Source of the DNA: Terrisporobacter mayombei
GTDB taxonomy: Bacteria; Bacillota; Clostridia; Peptostreptococcales; Peptostreptococcaceae
Direction of reading: 5' to 3'
Length of the DNA: 64,000 nt
Assembly (NCBI RefSeq): GCF_020748465.1
Contig: NZ_JAHZMP010000003.1
Span: 530,975 to 594,974, forward strand
Positions 37,551 to 45,641 of this stretch are shown here, piece after piece (position 1 is the stretch's first letter; each line of letters begins with the position of its first letter). A program made the translations under genes and the position numbers. The notes under the pieces were generated by a model. It was given only the letters and a program-made list of their open reading frames with translations. It did no database searches and was not told where the DNA came from.

Positions 37551-38423
37551 TTATTTATTTTCATCGTTAATTCTATTTACTTCATTTGCTAATGAGGCAA
37601 ACTCTTCTATTGATAAAGTTTCTCCTCTTCTTTTTTCATCTATATTGGCTTCTTGTAAAGCTTGCTTTATTTGATCTTTACTTAAGAATCCAAGTCCACT
37701 TAATGAATTAAGAAGGGTTTTTCTTCTTTGTCCAAATGATGCTTTAACAGTTTTGAAGAATATATCTTCGTTATCAACTGGATATTTCATTTCTTCTCTT
37801 ACATGAAGTCCTATAACTGTTGAATCAACATTTGGTTGCGGCATAAACATATGTCTCGGAGCTTTTGCAACTATTTCTGTATCACAGTAATATTGAACTG
37901 CCACTGATAATGCTCCATAGTCCTTAGTATTCGGCTTAGCATTCATTCTATCCGCAACTTCTTTTTGAACCATAACAACTATATCAGTTACTGGTATATC
38001 TTCTTCTAAGAATTTCATAACTATTGGTGTTGTTATATAGTATGGAAGGTTGGCTATTAATTTTACTGGCCCTCCATTTAATTTTTCTTCTATTAATTCT
38101 TGTACATCAACTTTTAATATATCTTTATTGATTACTTCTATATTAGAAAAGTCTGATAAAGTTTCTTCTAATATAGGAATTAAAGTTTTGTCTATTTCTA
38201 TGGCTACAACCTTTTCTGCAGTTCTTCCCATTTCTTTTGTAAGTGTTCCGATTCCTGGTCCTACTTCTATTACATAATCTCCTTCTTTAACTCTTGCACC
38301 TTCAATAATACTATCTATTACGTTTGTATCTATTAAGAAGTTTTGTCCCAGTGATTTTGAGAACTTAAAATTATGTTTTTGAACAACTTCTTTTGTGGCT
38401 TTATGCGATGATAATCTATCCAT
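37551..38423 (-). CDS. rsmA: 16S rRNA (adenine1518/1519-N6) dimethyltransferase
   Basis: Dimethylates two adjacent adenines in the 3' hairpin of 16S rRNA. The 290-aa KsgA has the start block FKFSKSLGQNFLID (20-33), SAM motif EVGPGIGTLT (54-63) and the NLPYYITTP catalytic motif near 125-133. Its start lies 10 bases after rnmV; rnmV-ksgA is a conserved pair in Firmicutes. GGAGAC precedes the ATG. Confidence 0.97.
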   Translation of the reverse strand: MDRLSSHKATKEVVQKHNFKFSKSLGQNFLIDTNVIDSIIEGARVKEGDYVIEVGPGIGTLTKEMGRTAEKVVAIEIDKTLIPILEETLSDFSNIEVINKDILKVDVQELIEEKLNGGPVKLIANLPYYITTPIVMKFLEEDIPVTDIVVMVQKEVADRMNAKPNTKDYGALSVAVQYYCDTEIVAKAPRHMFMPQPNVDSTVIGLHVREEMKYPVDNEDIFFKTVKASFGQRRKTLLNSLSGLGFLSKDQIKQALQEANIDEKRRGETLSIEEFASLANEVNRINDENK

Positions 38424-38433
38424 GTTCGTCTCC

Positions 38434-38964
38434 TTATAAACTTTCTATTGCTTTATTAAACTCTTCTCTTAAAACTCCGTAGTTATTTAATCTGTTTAAA
38501 AATTGCTTTGCATTTCCGTATCCAATTCCTAGTATCTGTCCTACGGTATCTCTTCTATAAGATGCGTCTTCATTACCTATAAGTCCATTTGTCACTAAAT
38601 CCACTTGTGAAAATTCATTTCTTTTTTCTGTACTTTCAGTTCTCACTTTATTTAAAGCTCTTAGTATACTTTCTGGAGATGCATTTTCTATTCCTATGTC
38701 TCCATCTTTTTTAGCCTCTTCTCTTGGTAAAAATGCATGCTTGCATCCTGGTACTTCTGCTGCTATTTTCTTTCTAATCTTTTCTCCTGCAAAATCTGGA
38801 TCAGTAAAAATTATAACACCTCTTCTTTCTTGAGCTGCTTTTATTCTTTCCATAACTCCTTTAGGGAATCCAAATCCTCCAGTAGTTATTAGTTCACAAT
38901 CTAATGCTCTTTTCACAGCAGTAACGTCATCTCTTCCTTCAACTACTATTATTTCTTTTATCAT
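38434..38964 (-). CDS. rnmV: Ribonuclease M5
   Basis: Matures 5S rRNA. The 176-aa protein begins with a Toprim domain (IIVVEGRDDVTAV with the catalytic Glu9; TDPDFAGEKIR with DxD-type acids near 54-56) and has the RNase M5 C-terminal region (NGLIGNEDASYRRD, ILGIGYGNAKQFLNRLNNYG). A 5S gene is present at the right end of this window. It is followed directly by rsmA. Confidence 0.95.
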   Translation of the reverse strand: MIKEIIVVEGRDDVTAVKRALDCELITTGGFGFPKGVMERIKAAQERRGVIIFTDPDFAGEKIRKKIAAEVPGCKHAFLPREEAKKDGDIGIENASPESILRALNKVRTESTEKRNEFSQVDLVTNGLIGNEDASYRRDTVGQILGIGYGNAKQFLNRLNNYGVLREEFNKAIESL

Positions 38965-39090
38965 TTTATATAATCACCTTTTAATCTATTTATTATAATT
39001 ATTTTAAATTCAATTCTTTCAATATCATATCTTTATATTTTACGTTTTTTACTAGATTTAATCAAGGTTTAAAATAACTGATTACATAGA

Positions 39091-39711
39091 CTAATCTCTT
39101 CCTAACTCATTAATGATTTTATTAATTATATATCCTCCCAGTCCAATTATACTTTCCACATGCATCATATATTGTATTGAAGAATCAAATAAAATTGTGG
39201 CACTTGGCTCAATTTCATCATCTCCTTCCCATACTGCAACACGACAAAATACCTTTGGAAAAACTTCAAATTCAAATGCTATATCACCCATTTTTGTTTC
39301 TTTTCCATCTAGGTTCTCTCCGCACTTTCTTAATTTTGATGAATCATAACCAAAAGTATTAATTAAACTAACTATACTACTTTTATAAAAAGCCGGATAA
39401 AACATCATCCCTCCGTTTGGTATTTCTTTTAGACTTACCCACTTGTTAGTTTTATCTATATTATTTTCTGTAAAAGACAAATAATTCAATATCATAACAC
39501 CAGTTTCAGCACTTGGTATATGATTATCACCACTTCGCCTTATTGTTTCATCATTACAATTTAATATATATTCTCTATTAAAAACTTTTATAGAAAATTC
39601 TTTTTTATCTTCATCATATATAACATTCCTTATCTCTGCCACATTCTTAAATTCTCTCTTTTGTAGTGTTTTCCACTCATTATAATATGCAACCTTATAG
39701 TTACTTTCCAC
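39091..39711 (-). CDS. DUF3786 family protein
   Basis: 206-aa soluble protein. The C-terminal block DEIEPSATILFDSSIQYMMHVESIIGLGG (positions 167-195) matches the DUF3786 pattern of anaerobes, and ETGVMILNYLS near 70-80 also fits. Function is unknown; some family members occur beside corrinoid or Fe-S proteins, but nothing here supports that. Monocistronic, with 250 bp of gene-free DNA upstream. Confidence 0.75.
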   Translation of the reverse strand: MESNYKVAYYNEWKTLQKREFKNVAEIRNVIYDEDKKEFSIKVFNREYILNCNDETIRRSGDNHIPSAETGVMILNYLSFTENNIDKTNKWVSLKEIPNGGMMFYPAFYKSSIVSLINTFGYDSSKLRKCGENLDGKETKMGDIAFEFEVFPKVFCRVAVWEGDDEIEPSATILFDSSIQYMMHVESIIGLGGYIINKIINELGRD

Positions 39712-39900
39712 CTTTATCCCCCCTATAATATTCTATATAGCATTATTGTAGCCTAGATATATTAATAAAGTAATTATCTAAAATAGTTTTAATCTATAAA
39801 TATCTCTTTTATTATTTATAACTAGAATATTATTCTACTATTCTAATTTTATATAAATTTTTAAATTATATTTAGACATGTAATATCAATATAAAATAAG

Positions 39901-39935
39901 AAAAGGTATGAATTCTATGTGAGTTCATACCTTTT
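39901..39935. terminator. Terminator after the XRE operon
   Basis: AAAAGGTATGAA/TTCATACCTTTT, 12-bp perfect stem around an 11-nt loop; A- and T-rich flanks on both sides. Confidence 0.85.
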
Positions 39936-39965
39936 TATTTTAATATAAGTTACTTTGTTTTCACT

Positions 39966-40175
39966 TTATTTAATTATAAAAGAAGCAATACCTATTATTA
40001 TACAAAGTATCCCGCTTGCAAATTGGCCTATTCCAGAAGCTTGCCCCATAATTATTAGGTTAAATATATTTTTCCCTTTTTGAGTTTTTCCAAAAAGAGC
40101 GTCATCATTTTTCATTCTATATATTCCCCAAACTATTAATATTGCTCCAAAAATCATAATAAATATACCTGGCAT
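39966..40175 (-). CDS. 69-aa two-span membrane protein
   Basis: Not recognised. Two hydrophobic segments (about 3-18 and 44-67) flank a polar loop KNDDALFGKTQKGKN. It is the last gene of a three-gene operon: 133-aa membrane protein, XRE regulator, and this one, with gaps of 13 and 25 bases. AAGGAGA precedes the ATG. It may be the membrane effector or sensor partner of the regulator; this is inference. Confidence 0.65.
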   Translation of the reverse strand: MPGIFIMIFGAILIVWGIYRMKNDDALFGKTQKGKNIFNLIIMGQASGIGQFASGILCIIIGIASFIIK

Positions 40176-40200
40176 CTTACTATCTCCTTATTCTCATTTT

Positions 40201-40404
40201 TTATTTGTCATCTTCTTCAAATATAAAAACCTCTTCGATATATAAACTAAAAACCGAAGCAATTTTATATGCAAGAAGAACCGACGGATTATATGTTTGT
40301 TTTTCTAATGATATAATTGTTCTCGATGATACACATACTTTATCAGCTAATTCTTGCTGCGTTATACCATGTTCTAGACGTAATTCTTTAACTTTATTTT
40401 TCAT
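40201..40404 (-). CDS. Small XRE family regulator
   Basis: 67-aa Cro/C1-type helix-turn-helix protein (KELRLEHGITQQELADKVCVSSRTIISLEK), of the minimal type without an effector domain, as in many YozG-like regulators. It lies 13 bases after the 133-aa membrane protein gene, in the same operon. The strong palindrome upstream of the operon is its likely operator. Confidence 0.9.
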   Translation of the reverse strand: MKNKVKELRLEHGITQQELADKVCVSSRTIISLEKQTYNPSVLLAYKIASVFSLYIEEVFIFEEDDK

Positions 40405-40417
40405 TGTTTCACCACAT

Positions 40418-40819
40418 TTATATTATATAGTTATAATATTTTCGTGCTAAAAATTCAGTTATTATAAAGGTAACTAGTATTATAAATAATGAAATATCTC
40501 CATTTATAATTGCAAATTTCGAAGCAAACATTACTATAAAAATAGTTGCTAAAATTACCTTTAATGTGATTTTAGACACTTTACCATCTACTAACTCATC
40601 TCTTTCATCATACTCTTTTGATAATTGATCATCTATTTCTTTACGGTTTTTATTATACTTATAATAATCAAATATTGTATAAACAAATGCAATCAAACCA
40701 ACCAGTATGTAAAAATTGTCTACATATATATTGGATGTTCCTCCCAATAAGATATCTGTTATTGATATCCCAATAGCTACAATAGAAAATAAAATACGTT
40801 CAAAAAATTTATTTTTCAT
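40418..40819 (-). CDS. 133-aa four-span membrane protein, XRE operon leader
   Basis: Hydrophobic segments at about 8-26, 33-50, 84-102 and 107-124; the middle loop is acidic and contains SKEYDERDELVDGK. The EYDERD stretch is shared with small membrane proteins often found beside minimal XRE regulators (DUF2178-like), but I do not assign a function. AAGGAGG precedes the ATG. A 25-bp-arm palindrome lies 32 bases upstream of the start. Confidence 0.75.
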   Translation of the reverse strand: MKNKFFERILFSIVAIGISITDILLGGTSNIYVDNFYILVGLIAFVYTIFDYYKYNKNRKEIDDQLSKEYDERDELVDGKVSKITLKVILATIFIVMFASKFAIINGDISLFIILVTFIITEFLARKYYNYII

Positions 40820-40850
40820 AATAATCCTCCTTATCTATATCAATCATTCA

Positions 40851-40906
40851 TAATATGAAGTTAAGTTCATGTGAAATAAACTTCACGTGAACTTAACTTC
40901 ATATTA
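40851..40906. promoter_or_regulatory. Long palindromic operator upstream of the XRE operon
   Basis: Arms 40851-40875 and 40882-40906 are inverses over 25 bp with one mismatch and a 6-nt spacer. Each arm itself contains near-palindromes: TTCACGTGAA is perfect and TTCATGTGAA has one change; GAAGTTAAGTTC is quasi-symmetric. Such nested symmetry suits cooperative binding of a dimeric XRE repressor. Confidence 0.7.
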
Positions 40907-41107
40907 CATGTTTTTTTCTCTTCAGTCAATACAATTTTTGTTTTCTTACAAAAATGTAAAGATACATTCTTATGTAATTGATATAAATTATATTTTTATA
41001 CCAAAACATTTTACTATTTTATAGTATACATTTTACATTTTTATCACTACAATATATATTACTAGTAAAATATTTTTTAGTAGTAAAATTTTTAAAGGAG
41101 AAATTAA

Positions 41108-41638
41108 ATGAACTATCTAGACTTATATTTAAGAAAAAATAATTGTAAAAGATATGATGTTCATAAAAAAACAGGAGTAAGTCAACAGCTACTCTCTAAC
41201 CATACAAAGAGAACTGTTGAAAAATACTCTGGCAAAGTACTAATAGCCATCGCTAATACAATAAATAAAACACCTGGTGATGTATTAAATGATCTTTTGA
41301 CTTTAGAAAAAGAAAATCCAGCATTTGAAGCTTATAATCCTAGCGAATTATTATTGGGGTTAAATGAACAATGGGATTACATAGTTATTAAAGGTACTTA
41401 CGGAAAAGAGATTTATAATATAATGAAAAATCAACTTTCTGAAACAGAAACTTTAGGATTTGAATTAGGAAGTGGTGGTGGTATAACTATACTTACTTCT
41501 GCCATAGAAACTGTAAGGGATTTATTTAGTAATTGCGACAAAAATAATAGAGAAATTGAGAAAAAACTTAGACTTTATAAACTAAGTAGTATGTCTGATG
41601 ATGTAGTATTTTTAACTTTGAAACAATTACATTACTAG
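41108..41638 (+). CDS. HTH-like protein, first of a tandem pair (176 aa)
   Basis: Not recognised by function. Residues 1-65 resemble a short Cro-like helix-turn-helix (NNCKRYDVHKKTGVSQQLLS). A linker ENPAFEAYNPSELLLGL follows, then a C-terminal part with SETETLGFELGSGGG and hydrophobic Ala/Ile/Val residues, ending KQLHY. AAAGGAG precedes the ATG. It is followed 108 bases later by a clear paralogue. The upstream DNA carries repeated TAGTAAAAT units. Confidence 0.75.
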   Translation: MNYLDLYLRKNNCKRYDVHKKTGVSQQLLSNHTKRTVEKYSGKVLIAIANTINKTPGDVLNDLLTLEKENPAFEAYNPSELLLGLNEQWDYIVIKGTYGKEIYNIMKNQLSETETLGFELGSGGGITILTSAIETVRDLFSNCDKNNREIEKKLRLYKLSSMSDDVVFLTLKQLHY

Positions 41639-41746
41639 TACTTAAATTTATAAGAAACATCCTTAGTAATCAATCTACATGCAAGTTTATTTAATTTGAG
41701 TATAGAAATACATTTTATAATATTAATAATTTCAAGGGGGCTAATT

Positions 41747-42283
41747 ATGAATTACCTAGATATGTATTTGAAAAAAAATAACTGTAGTAGAGATAAAGTA
41801 AGTTTAAAAACTGGTATTGATAGAGATTTATTATTAAAACATACTAAAAAACAAGCAAAAAAATATTCCAGTGAAGTTTTATCGGCTATAGGTAATACAC
41901 TTGGTAAATCTTCTGAAGATGTATTAAATGAAATAAGTTCACTAGAAAAAGAAAATCCTCCATTTGAGGCTTTTACTAAGGATGAACTATTAACTGGATT
42001 AAGTGAAAAATGGGACTATGTCATAATAAAGGGAGACTTAGTCCAACAAATAAATACTATGATAAGAGGGCAACTTTCAGAAACAGAAATGATGGGGTTT
42101 GAACTTGGAAGTGCAGGCACTATTGCAGTAATTGCTTCTGTTATTGATGCTATTAGAGAACTTTTTTCTGGTGAAAAAAGAGAAAAAATCGATAAAGATA
42201 TTGAAAAGAAATTGAAAATTTATAAGGTAAAACAAAAATCTAATAATTTCATTCTTCTAAGTCTAAAACAATTAGATTATTAA
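41747..42283 (+). CDS. HTH-like protein, second of a tandem pair (178 aa)
   Basis: Paralogue of the preceding gene, sharing MNYLD-YLKKNNC at the start, DVLNE-SLEKENP-FEA, QLSETE-GFELGS and the KQLDY end. The start is the ATG at 41747, where AAGGGGG lies 6 bases upstream; an earlier in-frame ATG at 41696 has none. The C-terminal domain has GSAGTIAVIASVIDAIRELFSGEK. Shared N-terminal HTH plus diverged C-terminal part suggests duplication followed by divergence. Confidence 0.75.
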   Translation: MNYLDMYLKKNNCSRDKVSLKTGIDRDLLLKHTKKQAKKYSSEVLSAIGNTLGKSSEDVLNEISSLEKENPPFEAFTKDELLTGLSEKWDYVIIKGDLVQQINTMIRGQLSETEMMGFELGSAGTIAVIASVIDAIRELFSGEKREKIDKDIEKKLKIYKVKQKSNNFILLSLKQLDY

Positions 42284-42301
42284 TAGCTTTTATACAAATC
42301 C

Positions 42302-42342
42302 AGGGAATGTATTACAAGAAAAAATACTTGTATACATTCCCT
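42302..42342. terminator. Bidirectional terminator
   Basis: AGGGAATGTA...ACAAG and CTTGTATACATTCCCT pair over 16 bp with one bulge, then TTTTT on the plus strand. It serves the HTH-like pair and possibly the flavoprotein gene converging from the right. Confidence 0.85.
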
Positions 42343-42352
42343 TTTTAAGTAT

Positions 42353-43462
42353 TTATTTATGATGAAATACAATTTCTAATAAATCATAATTTGATTCATA
42401 CAAACAGTCATTAAATATATGACTTCCAAACTTCTCATTTTTCATAGCGTTAAAAACAGGCTTTCTAAATTTATAAACTAGTTTCTTAAGCTTAGCACCT
42501 TTACTTATACTTTTTGTAATTTCATTAATTTCGTCGATATATTTATAAATCTTGTTTCTATCATTTGTTCTTAAAGCATTAATAATCGTCTTAGATGCTT
42601 TTATTCCTGATAGCATAGCAAAATATATTCCCTCTCCTGTAAACGGATCTACTAAGCCAGCTGCATCACCAACTAATAATAAATTTTTTTCCTTATTAAT
42701 TGGAGTCTTTATATATTCACCAAAAGGTAGCATTGCTCCTTTAAATTCTCTTCTTTCACAAACTATACCTAAGCTACTTAAAAATTTTTCAAACTCTTTA
42801 TGATAATCTATTTTCTTATCATAATTTCCACCAAATCCAATTGTAAAGCTATTTTTCTTTGGGAATATCCAAGCATATCCTTGTGGAATAACTCCATAAT
42901 ACAAAGACATATTGTTTCCTTCATAATTAAACTCATCTTTGTCTATTTCCACTTGTAGACAAAATCCATTTGCATTAAATTTTTCATCAACCAACTTTCT
43001 TGTTATTCCTATGGCTCCATCTGCACCTATTAAATATTTAAACTTAATTTCTTCACCATTAGATAAAGTTATTATATTTTCTTTTGTATTAATTTGCCTA
43101 ACACCAGTACCTTCTAGAAAAGTGCCACCCTTTTTCTTATACTCTTTAACTAAGTAGTCATCAAACTCAAATCGATCTACTAAATAAGTTAACCCCTTAG
43201 TTTTTATATCTGCTATATGTTTATACTCTAAATATAAACTGCCGCCTTCACTTAATACTGAATTTTCAGTATTAAATTCATTGTGTAACTTTAGAGTTTT
43301 CATTAATTCAAAAGTTTTATAAGTTATGCCTCCCGCACAAAGTTTATTTCTCGGAAATTTTTGCTTGTCTATTAATATACAAGATATATTACTATTTATT
43401 AAATTATGAGCAGCAGCTACCCCTCCAGGTCCTGCTCCTACGATCACTACATCATAGTTCAT
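42353..43462 (-). CDS. Geranylgeranyl reductase family flavoprotein
   Basis: 369-aa FAD-dependent oxidoreductase with the N-terminal dinucleotide fold VVIVGAGPGGVAAA (5-18), the KFPRNKLCAGG segment (37-47) and the family motif VGDAAGLVDPFTGEGI near 272-287. This class reduces isoprenoid double bonds or hydroxylates polyprenyl and aromatic substrates; the substrate cannot be inferred. It is a lone gene on the minus strand. Confidence 0.88.
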   Translation of the reverse strand: MNYDVVIVGAGPGGVAAAHNLINSNISCILIDKQKFPRNKLCAGGITYKTFELMKTLKLHNEFNTENSVLSEGGSLYLEYKHIADIKTKGLTYLVDRFEFDDYLVKEYKKKGGTFLEGTGVRQINTKENIITLSNGEEIKFKYLIGADGAIGITRKLVDEKFNANGFCLQVEIDKDEFNYEGNNMSLYYGVIPQGYAWIFPKKNSFTIGFGGNYDKKIDYHKEFEKFLSSLGIVCERREFKGAMLPFGEYIKTPINKEKNLLLVGDAAGLVDPFTGEGIYFAMLSGIKASKTIINALRTNDRNKIYKYIDEINEITKSISKGAKLKKLVYKFRKPVFNAMKNEKFGSHIFNDCLYESNYDLLEIVFHHK

Positions 43463-43552
43463 TTTCTTATTCTCCTTCTAGATTTATACCTTTATAGTTT
43501 CCATGTTTTTATTTATTCAAACATTATGTTTATGAAGAATTTTCACAAAATA

Positions 43553-43587
43553 AAATACCTGTCTAAATATAATCTAGACAGGTATTT
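43553..43587 (-). terminator. Terminator after the YidC-like gene
   Basis: AAATACCTGTCTA/TAGACAGGTATTT, 13-bp perfect stem, 9-nt loop, followed by TATTTTGTG on the minus strand. Confidence 0.85.
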
Positions 43588-43595
43588 ATCATATA

Positions 43596-44246
43596 TTAAT
43601 TTACACTTAAATTATTTTTGTTCTTTACATATATTCTAAAGCAAATATCTTCCACTAAAGTATATAAACTACTTGTTATAAAATATAGCCCTATCGCTAC
43701 AGGAGTTCTTGCTGTTAACAAAAATCCCATAATAACTGTGGACATAATCATTTGCTTATTAAACATAACTTGTGAGCTTGTTCTAAAATAAGGCACCATA
43801 CTTATTAAATTTGGGGCCAACATAGTTAAAGTATATATACAAGGTATTATAAATAAATTATCACTAACATTTAAACTACTAATCCATGGTATTAACACAC
43901 TTGGTGACGTATTTGGCATATTTAAAAATGTCTGGTAAAGTGCACACACTATTGGCATTTGTAGTAAAATTGTTGAACATCCCATCATACTTTTCATAGT
44001 TTCCATTGAATGTTTCTGCAGATGCTTTTCCATTTCCTTAGCATTATTTTTGTATTTTTCTTTTATGTCATTCATTTTTTCTGCCAAGTCTTGTTGTTTT
44101 CTCATCGCAAATTTTTGTTTTAAAGATAGAGGCATTAAAATTAATTTTACCATTAAAGTTATAACTACTATGGCAACCCCTAAATCTCCTGTAAAACTGA
44201 ATAATATATTTAATAAATCTTGTAACATACCTGAAATGAAATTCAT
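43596..44246 (-). CDS. YidC/Oxa1 family membrane insertase, accessory paralogue
   Basis: 216-aa polytopic protein with the YidC core: LMVKLILMPLSLKQKFAMRKQQDLAEKM (residues 31-58), a hydrophilic coiled hairpin to about 80, MMGCSTILLQMPIVCALYQTF, and a C-terminal span with PVAIGLYF. It lacks an N-terminal lipobox and has no rnpA/jag neighbours, so it is not the main spoIIIJ/yidC of the origin region. The basic position in the first span is Lys rather than Arg. It follows a 76-aa membrane gene. Confidence 0.88.
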   Translation of the reverse strand: MNFISGMLQDLLNILFSFTGDLGVAIVVITLMVKLILMPLSLKQKFAMRKQQDLAEKMNDIKEKYKNNAKEMEKHLQKHSMETMKSMMGCSTILLQMPIVCALYQTFLNMPNTSPSVLIPWISSLNVSDNLFIIPCIYTLTMLAPNLISMVPYFRTSSQVMFNKQMIMSTVIMGFLLTARTPVAIGLYFITSSLYTLVEDICFRIYVKNKNNLSVN

Positions 44247-44298
44247 TTTATTATCTCCTTTGATTTTTAATTTTTGTTTATAAAATGTTTCATTTCAA

Positions 44299-44529
44299 TT
44301 AGAATAAGCTACAATACCTCCAAATATCATACTTTTGATAACTAAAATATTCTTTTGGTTCTAGTTTCTCAGAGTACTTAAACATATCTAGAGATATATT
44401 TTTTATTAAAATAAACTCAATTTGATGAGATATTCTTTTTTTGCAAAAATAAGCTAGACAACTTATGACAGATAGAAAAAATATCATATAGATTAATATG
44501 TATATCATATTTTCTAAATCTAACTTCAT
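44299..44529 (-). CDS. 76-aa single-span membrane protein upstream of the YidC-like gene
   Basis: Not recognised. One transmembrane helix at about 9-29 is followed by a polar C-terminal tail containing EKLEPKEYFSYQKYDIWRY. GAGGTGA lies 5 bases before the ATG. It is 52 bases upstream of the insertase gene in the same orientation, so it may be a client or partner of that insertase; this is inference only. Confidence 0.65.
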   Translation of the reverse strand: MKLDLENMIYILIYMIFFLSVISCLAYFCKKRISHQIEFILIKNISLDMFKYSEKLEPKEYFSYQKYDIWRYCSLF

Positions 44530-44667
44530 CTATTCACCTCATTAAATCAAAATATTAATATTAGTATAAGCCATCACTATTCCTATGTAAACTTTATTAT
44601 TTACAACCCTTACAGTTTTCAGCTAGAATTTAATTAATACATAATTTTAATCAAGGGGGTAATTAAT

Positions 44668-45132
44668 ATGAAATTTGCTAACCCATTAATCGTAGTTTCT
44701 GACATAGAAAAGTCTAAACTATTTTATTCTACTGTTCTAGGATTGGATGTTATTTTAGATTTTGGTGCAAATGTAACTCTAACTGGGGGAATAGCCCTTC
44801 AAACAAAGGAGTCTTGGTGTAGTTTTATACATAAGCCAAAAAATGAAGTTTTCTTTGGCGCAAATAATAGTGAGTTATATTTTGAAGAAGATGACTTTGA
44901 TAATTTCATCTTAAAATTAAATCAAATTCCAGGAATATGTTATGTCCATCCTATTATTGAACATTCCTGGGGTCAGCGCGTTGTCCGCTTTTATGATCCT
45001 GATAAACATATTATAGAAGTTGGCGAAAATATCAATAAGGTAGTTAGACGATTTATAAATAAAGGAATGTCAGCTGAAAATGTGGCTATTAGAATGGATG
45101 TGCCTGTTGATTATATAAAATCTTGTCTTTAA
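44668..45132 (+). CDS. VOC (glyoxalase/dioxygenase fold) protein with helical tail
   Basis: 154-aa protein with a vicinal-oxygen-chelate domain: ANPLIVVSDIEKSKLFYSTVLGLDV at the start, a middle SELYFE, and the end VRFYDPDKHIIEVGEN (107-122). After about residue 125 a helical extension RRFINKGMSAENVAIRMDVP follows, seen in a subset of VOC proteins. The metal-site residues are only partly conserved, so an enzyme role is not certain. GGGGGT precedes the ATG. Single plus-strand gene with its own terminator. Confidence 0.85.
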   Translation: MKFANPLIVVSDIEKSKLFYSTVLGLDVILDFGANVTLTGGIALQTKESWCSFIHKPKNEVFFGANNSELYFEEDDFDNFILKLNQIPGICYVHPIIEHSWGQRVVRFYDPDKHIIEVGENINKVVRRFINKGMSAENVAIRMDVPVDYIKSCL

Positions 45133-45137
45133 TAAAA

Positions 45138-45163
45138 AACAGTAGCCTATATAGGCTATTGTT
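45138..45163 (+). terminator. Terminator after the VOC gene
   Basis: AACAGTAGCCTAT/ATAGGCTATTGTT, 13 bp with one G-U and no extra loop bases beyond the turn, followed by TTTT. Confidence 0.82.
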
Positions 45164-45184
45164 TTTTATTATTTATATAAGCTT

Positions 45185-45621
45185 TTACTGTTTGATATAT
45201 TCTTTAAAATTAATAGGTGCAATACTCGGATAATACCCATCATAATCTAAGTAGGCTCCTATTACCTTATCTTTATCTATAACTAAACATAACATTATTG
45301 GTCTATCTTTAAATTTAGATTTTTCCTTTAATTTATACGATACAACTTTCCTATCTTCTGTCATTGAATTAAAGTCATCCTTAGAATACCCACCTTCTAT
45401 GCTAGCTTTTTTTATCAATTCAAATACACCTGAATCTCCTATTAAAATGTCCGACTCACTAAGTGTTTCTGATTCTAAAGAATATCCTTCATTAGCTACT
45501 ATTATTTTAGCTTCTTCAAGTGCAATTTTGTCTATATTTTATTGTTAATATCATTACATCCAGCTACAAATAAAACCATCAATATTATTGTACAAGTTAT
45601 AATATTTTTGACTACTTTCAT
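45185..45621 (-). pseudogene. DUF4830-like lipoprotein gene with a frameshift
   Basis: An ATG at 45621 opens a lipoprotein signal (MKVVKNIITC..., lipobox VAGC), which stops after 29 codons. A second frame continues from 45532 as DKIALEEAKIIVANEGYS and runs to 45185. Adding one A to the AAAA run at 45537-45540 joins the two into one frame, so this is a single-base deletion in a homopolymer. It follows the sigma/anti-sigma genes in the same orientation, the usual place for this lipoprotein. The DUF4830 name rests on layout and context and is tentative. Confidence 0.7.
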
Positions 45622-45641
45622 GTTTATGCTCCTTTTTAAAC

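Noticed and set aside
40907..41107. A weak inverted repeat (ACAATTTTTGT/ACAAAAATGT) and TAGTAAAAT repeats before the HTH-like pair.
   Set aside because: Too AT-rich and short to call an operator without conservation data; mentioned only as context.
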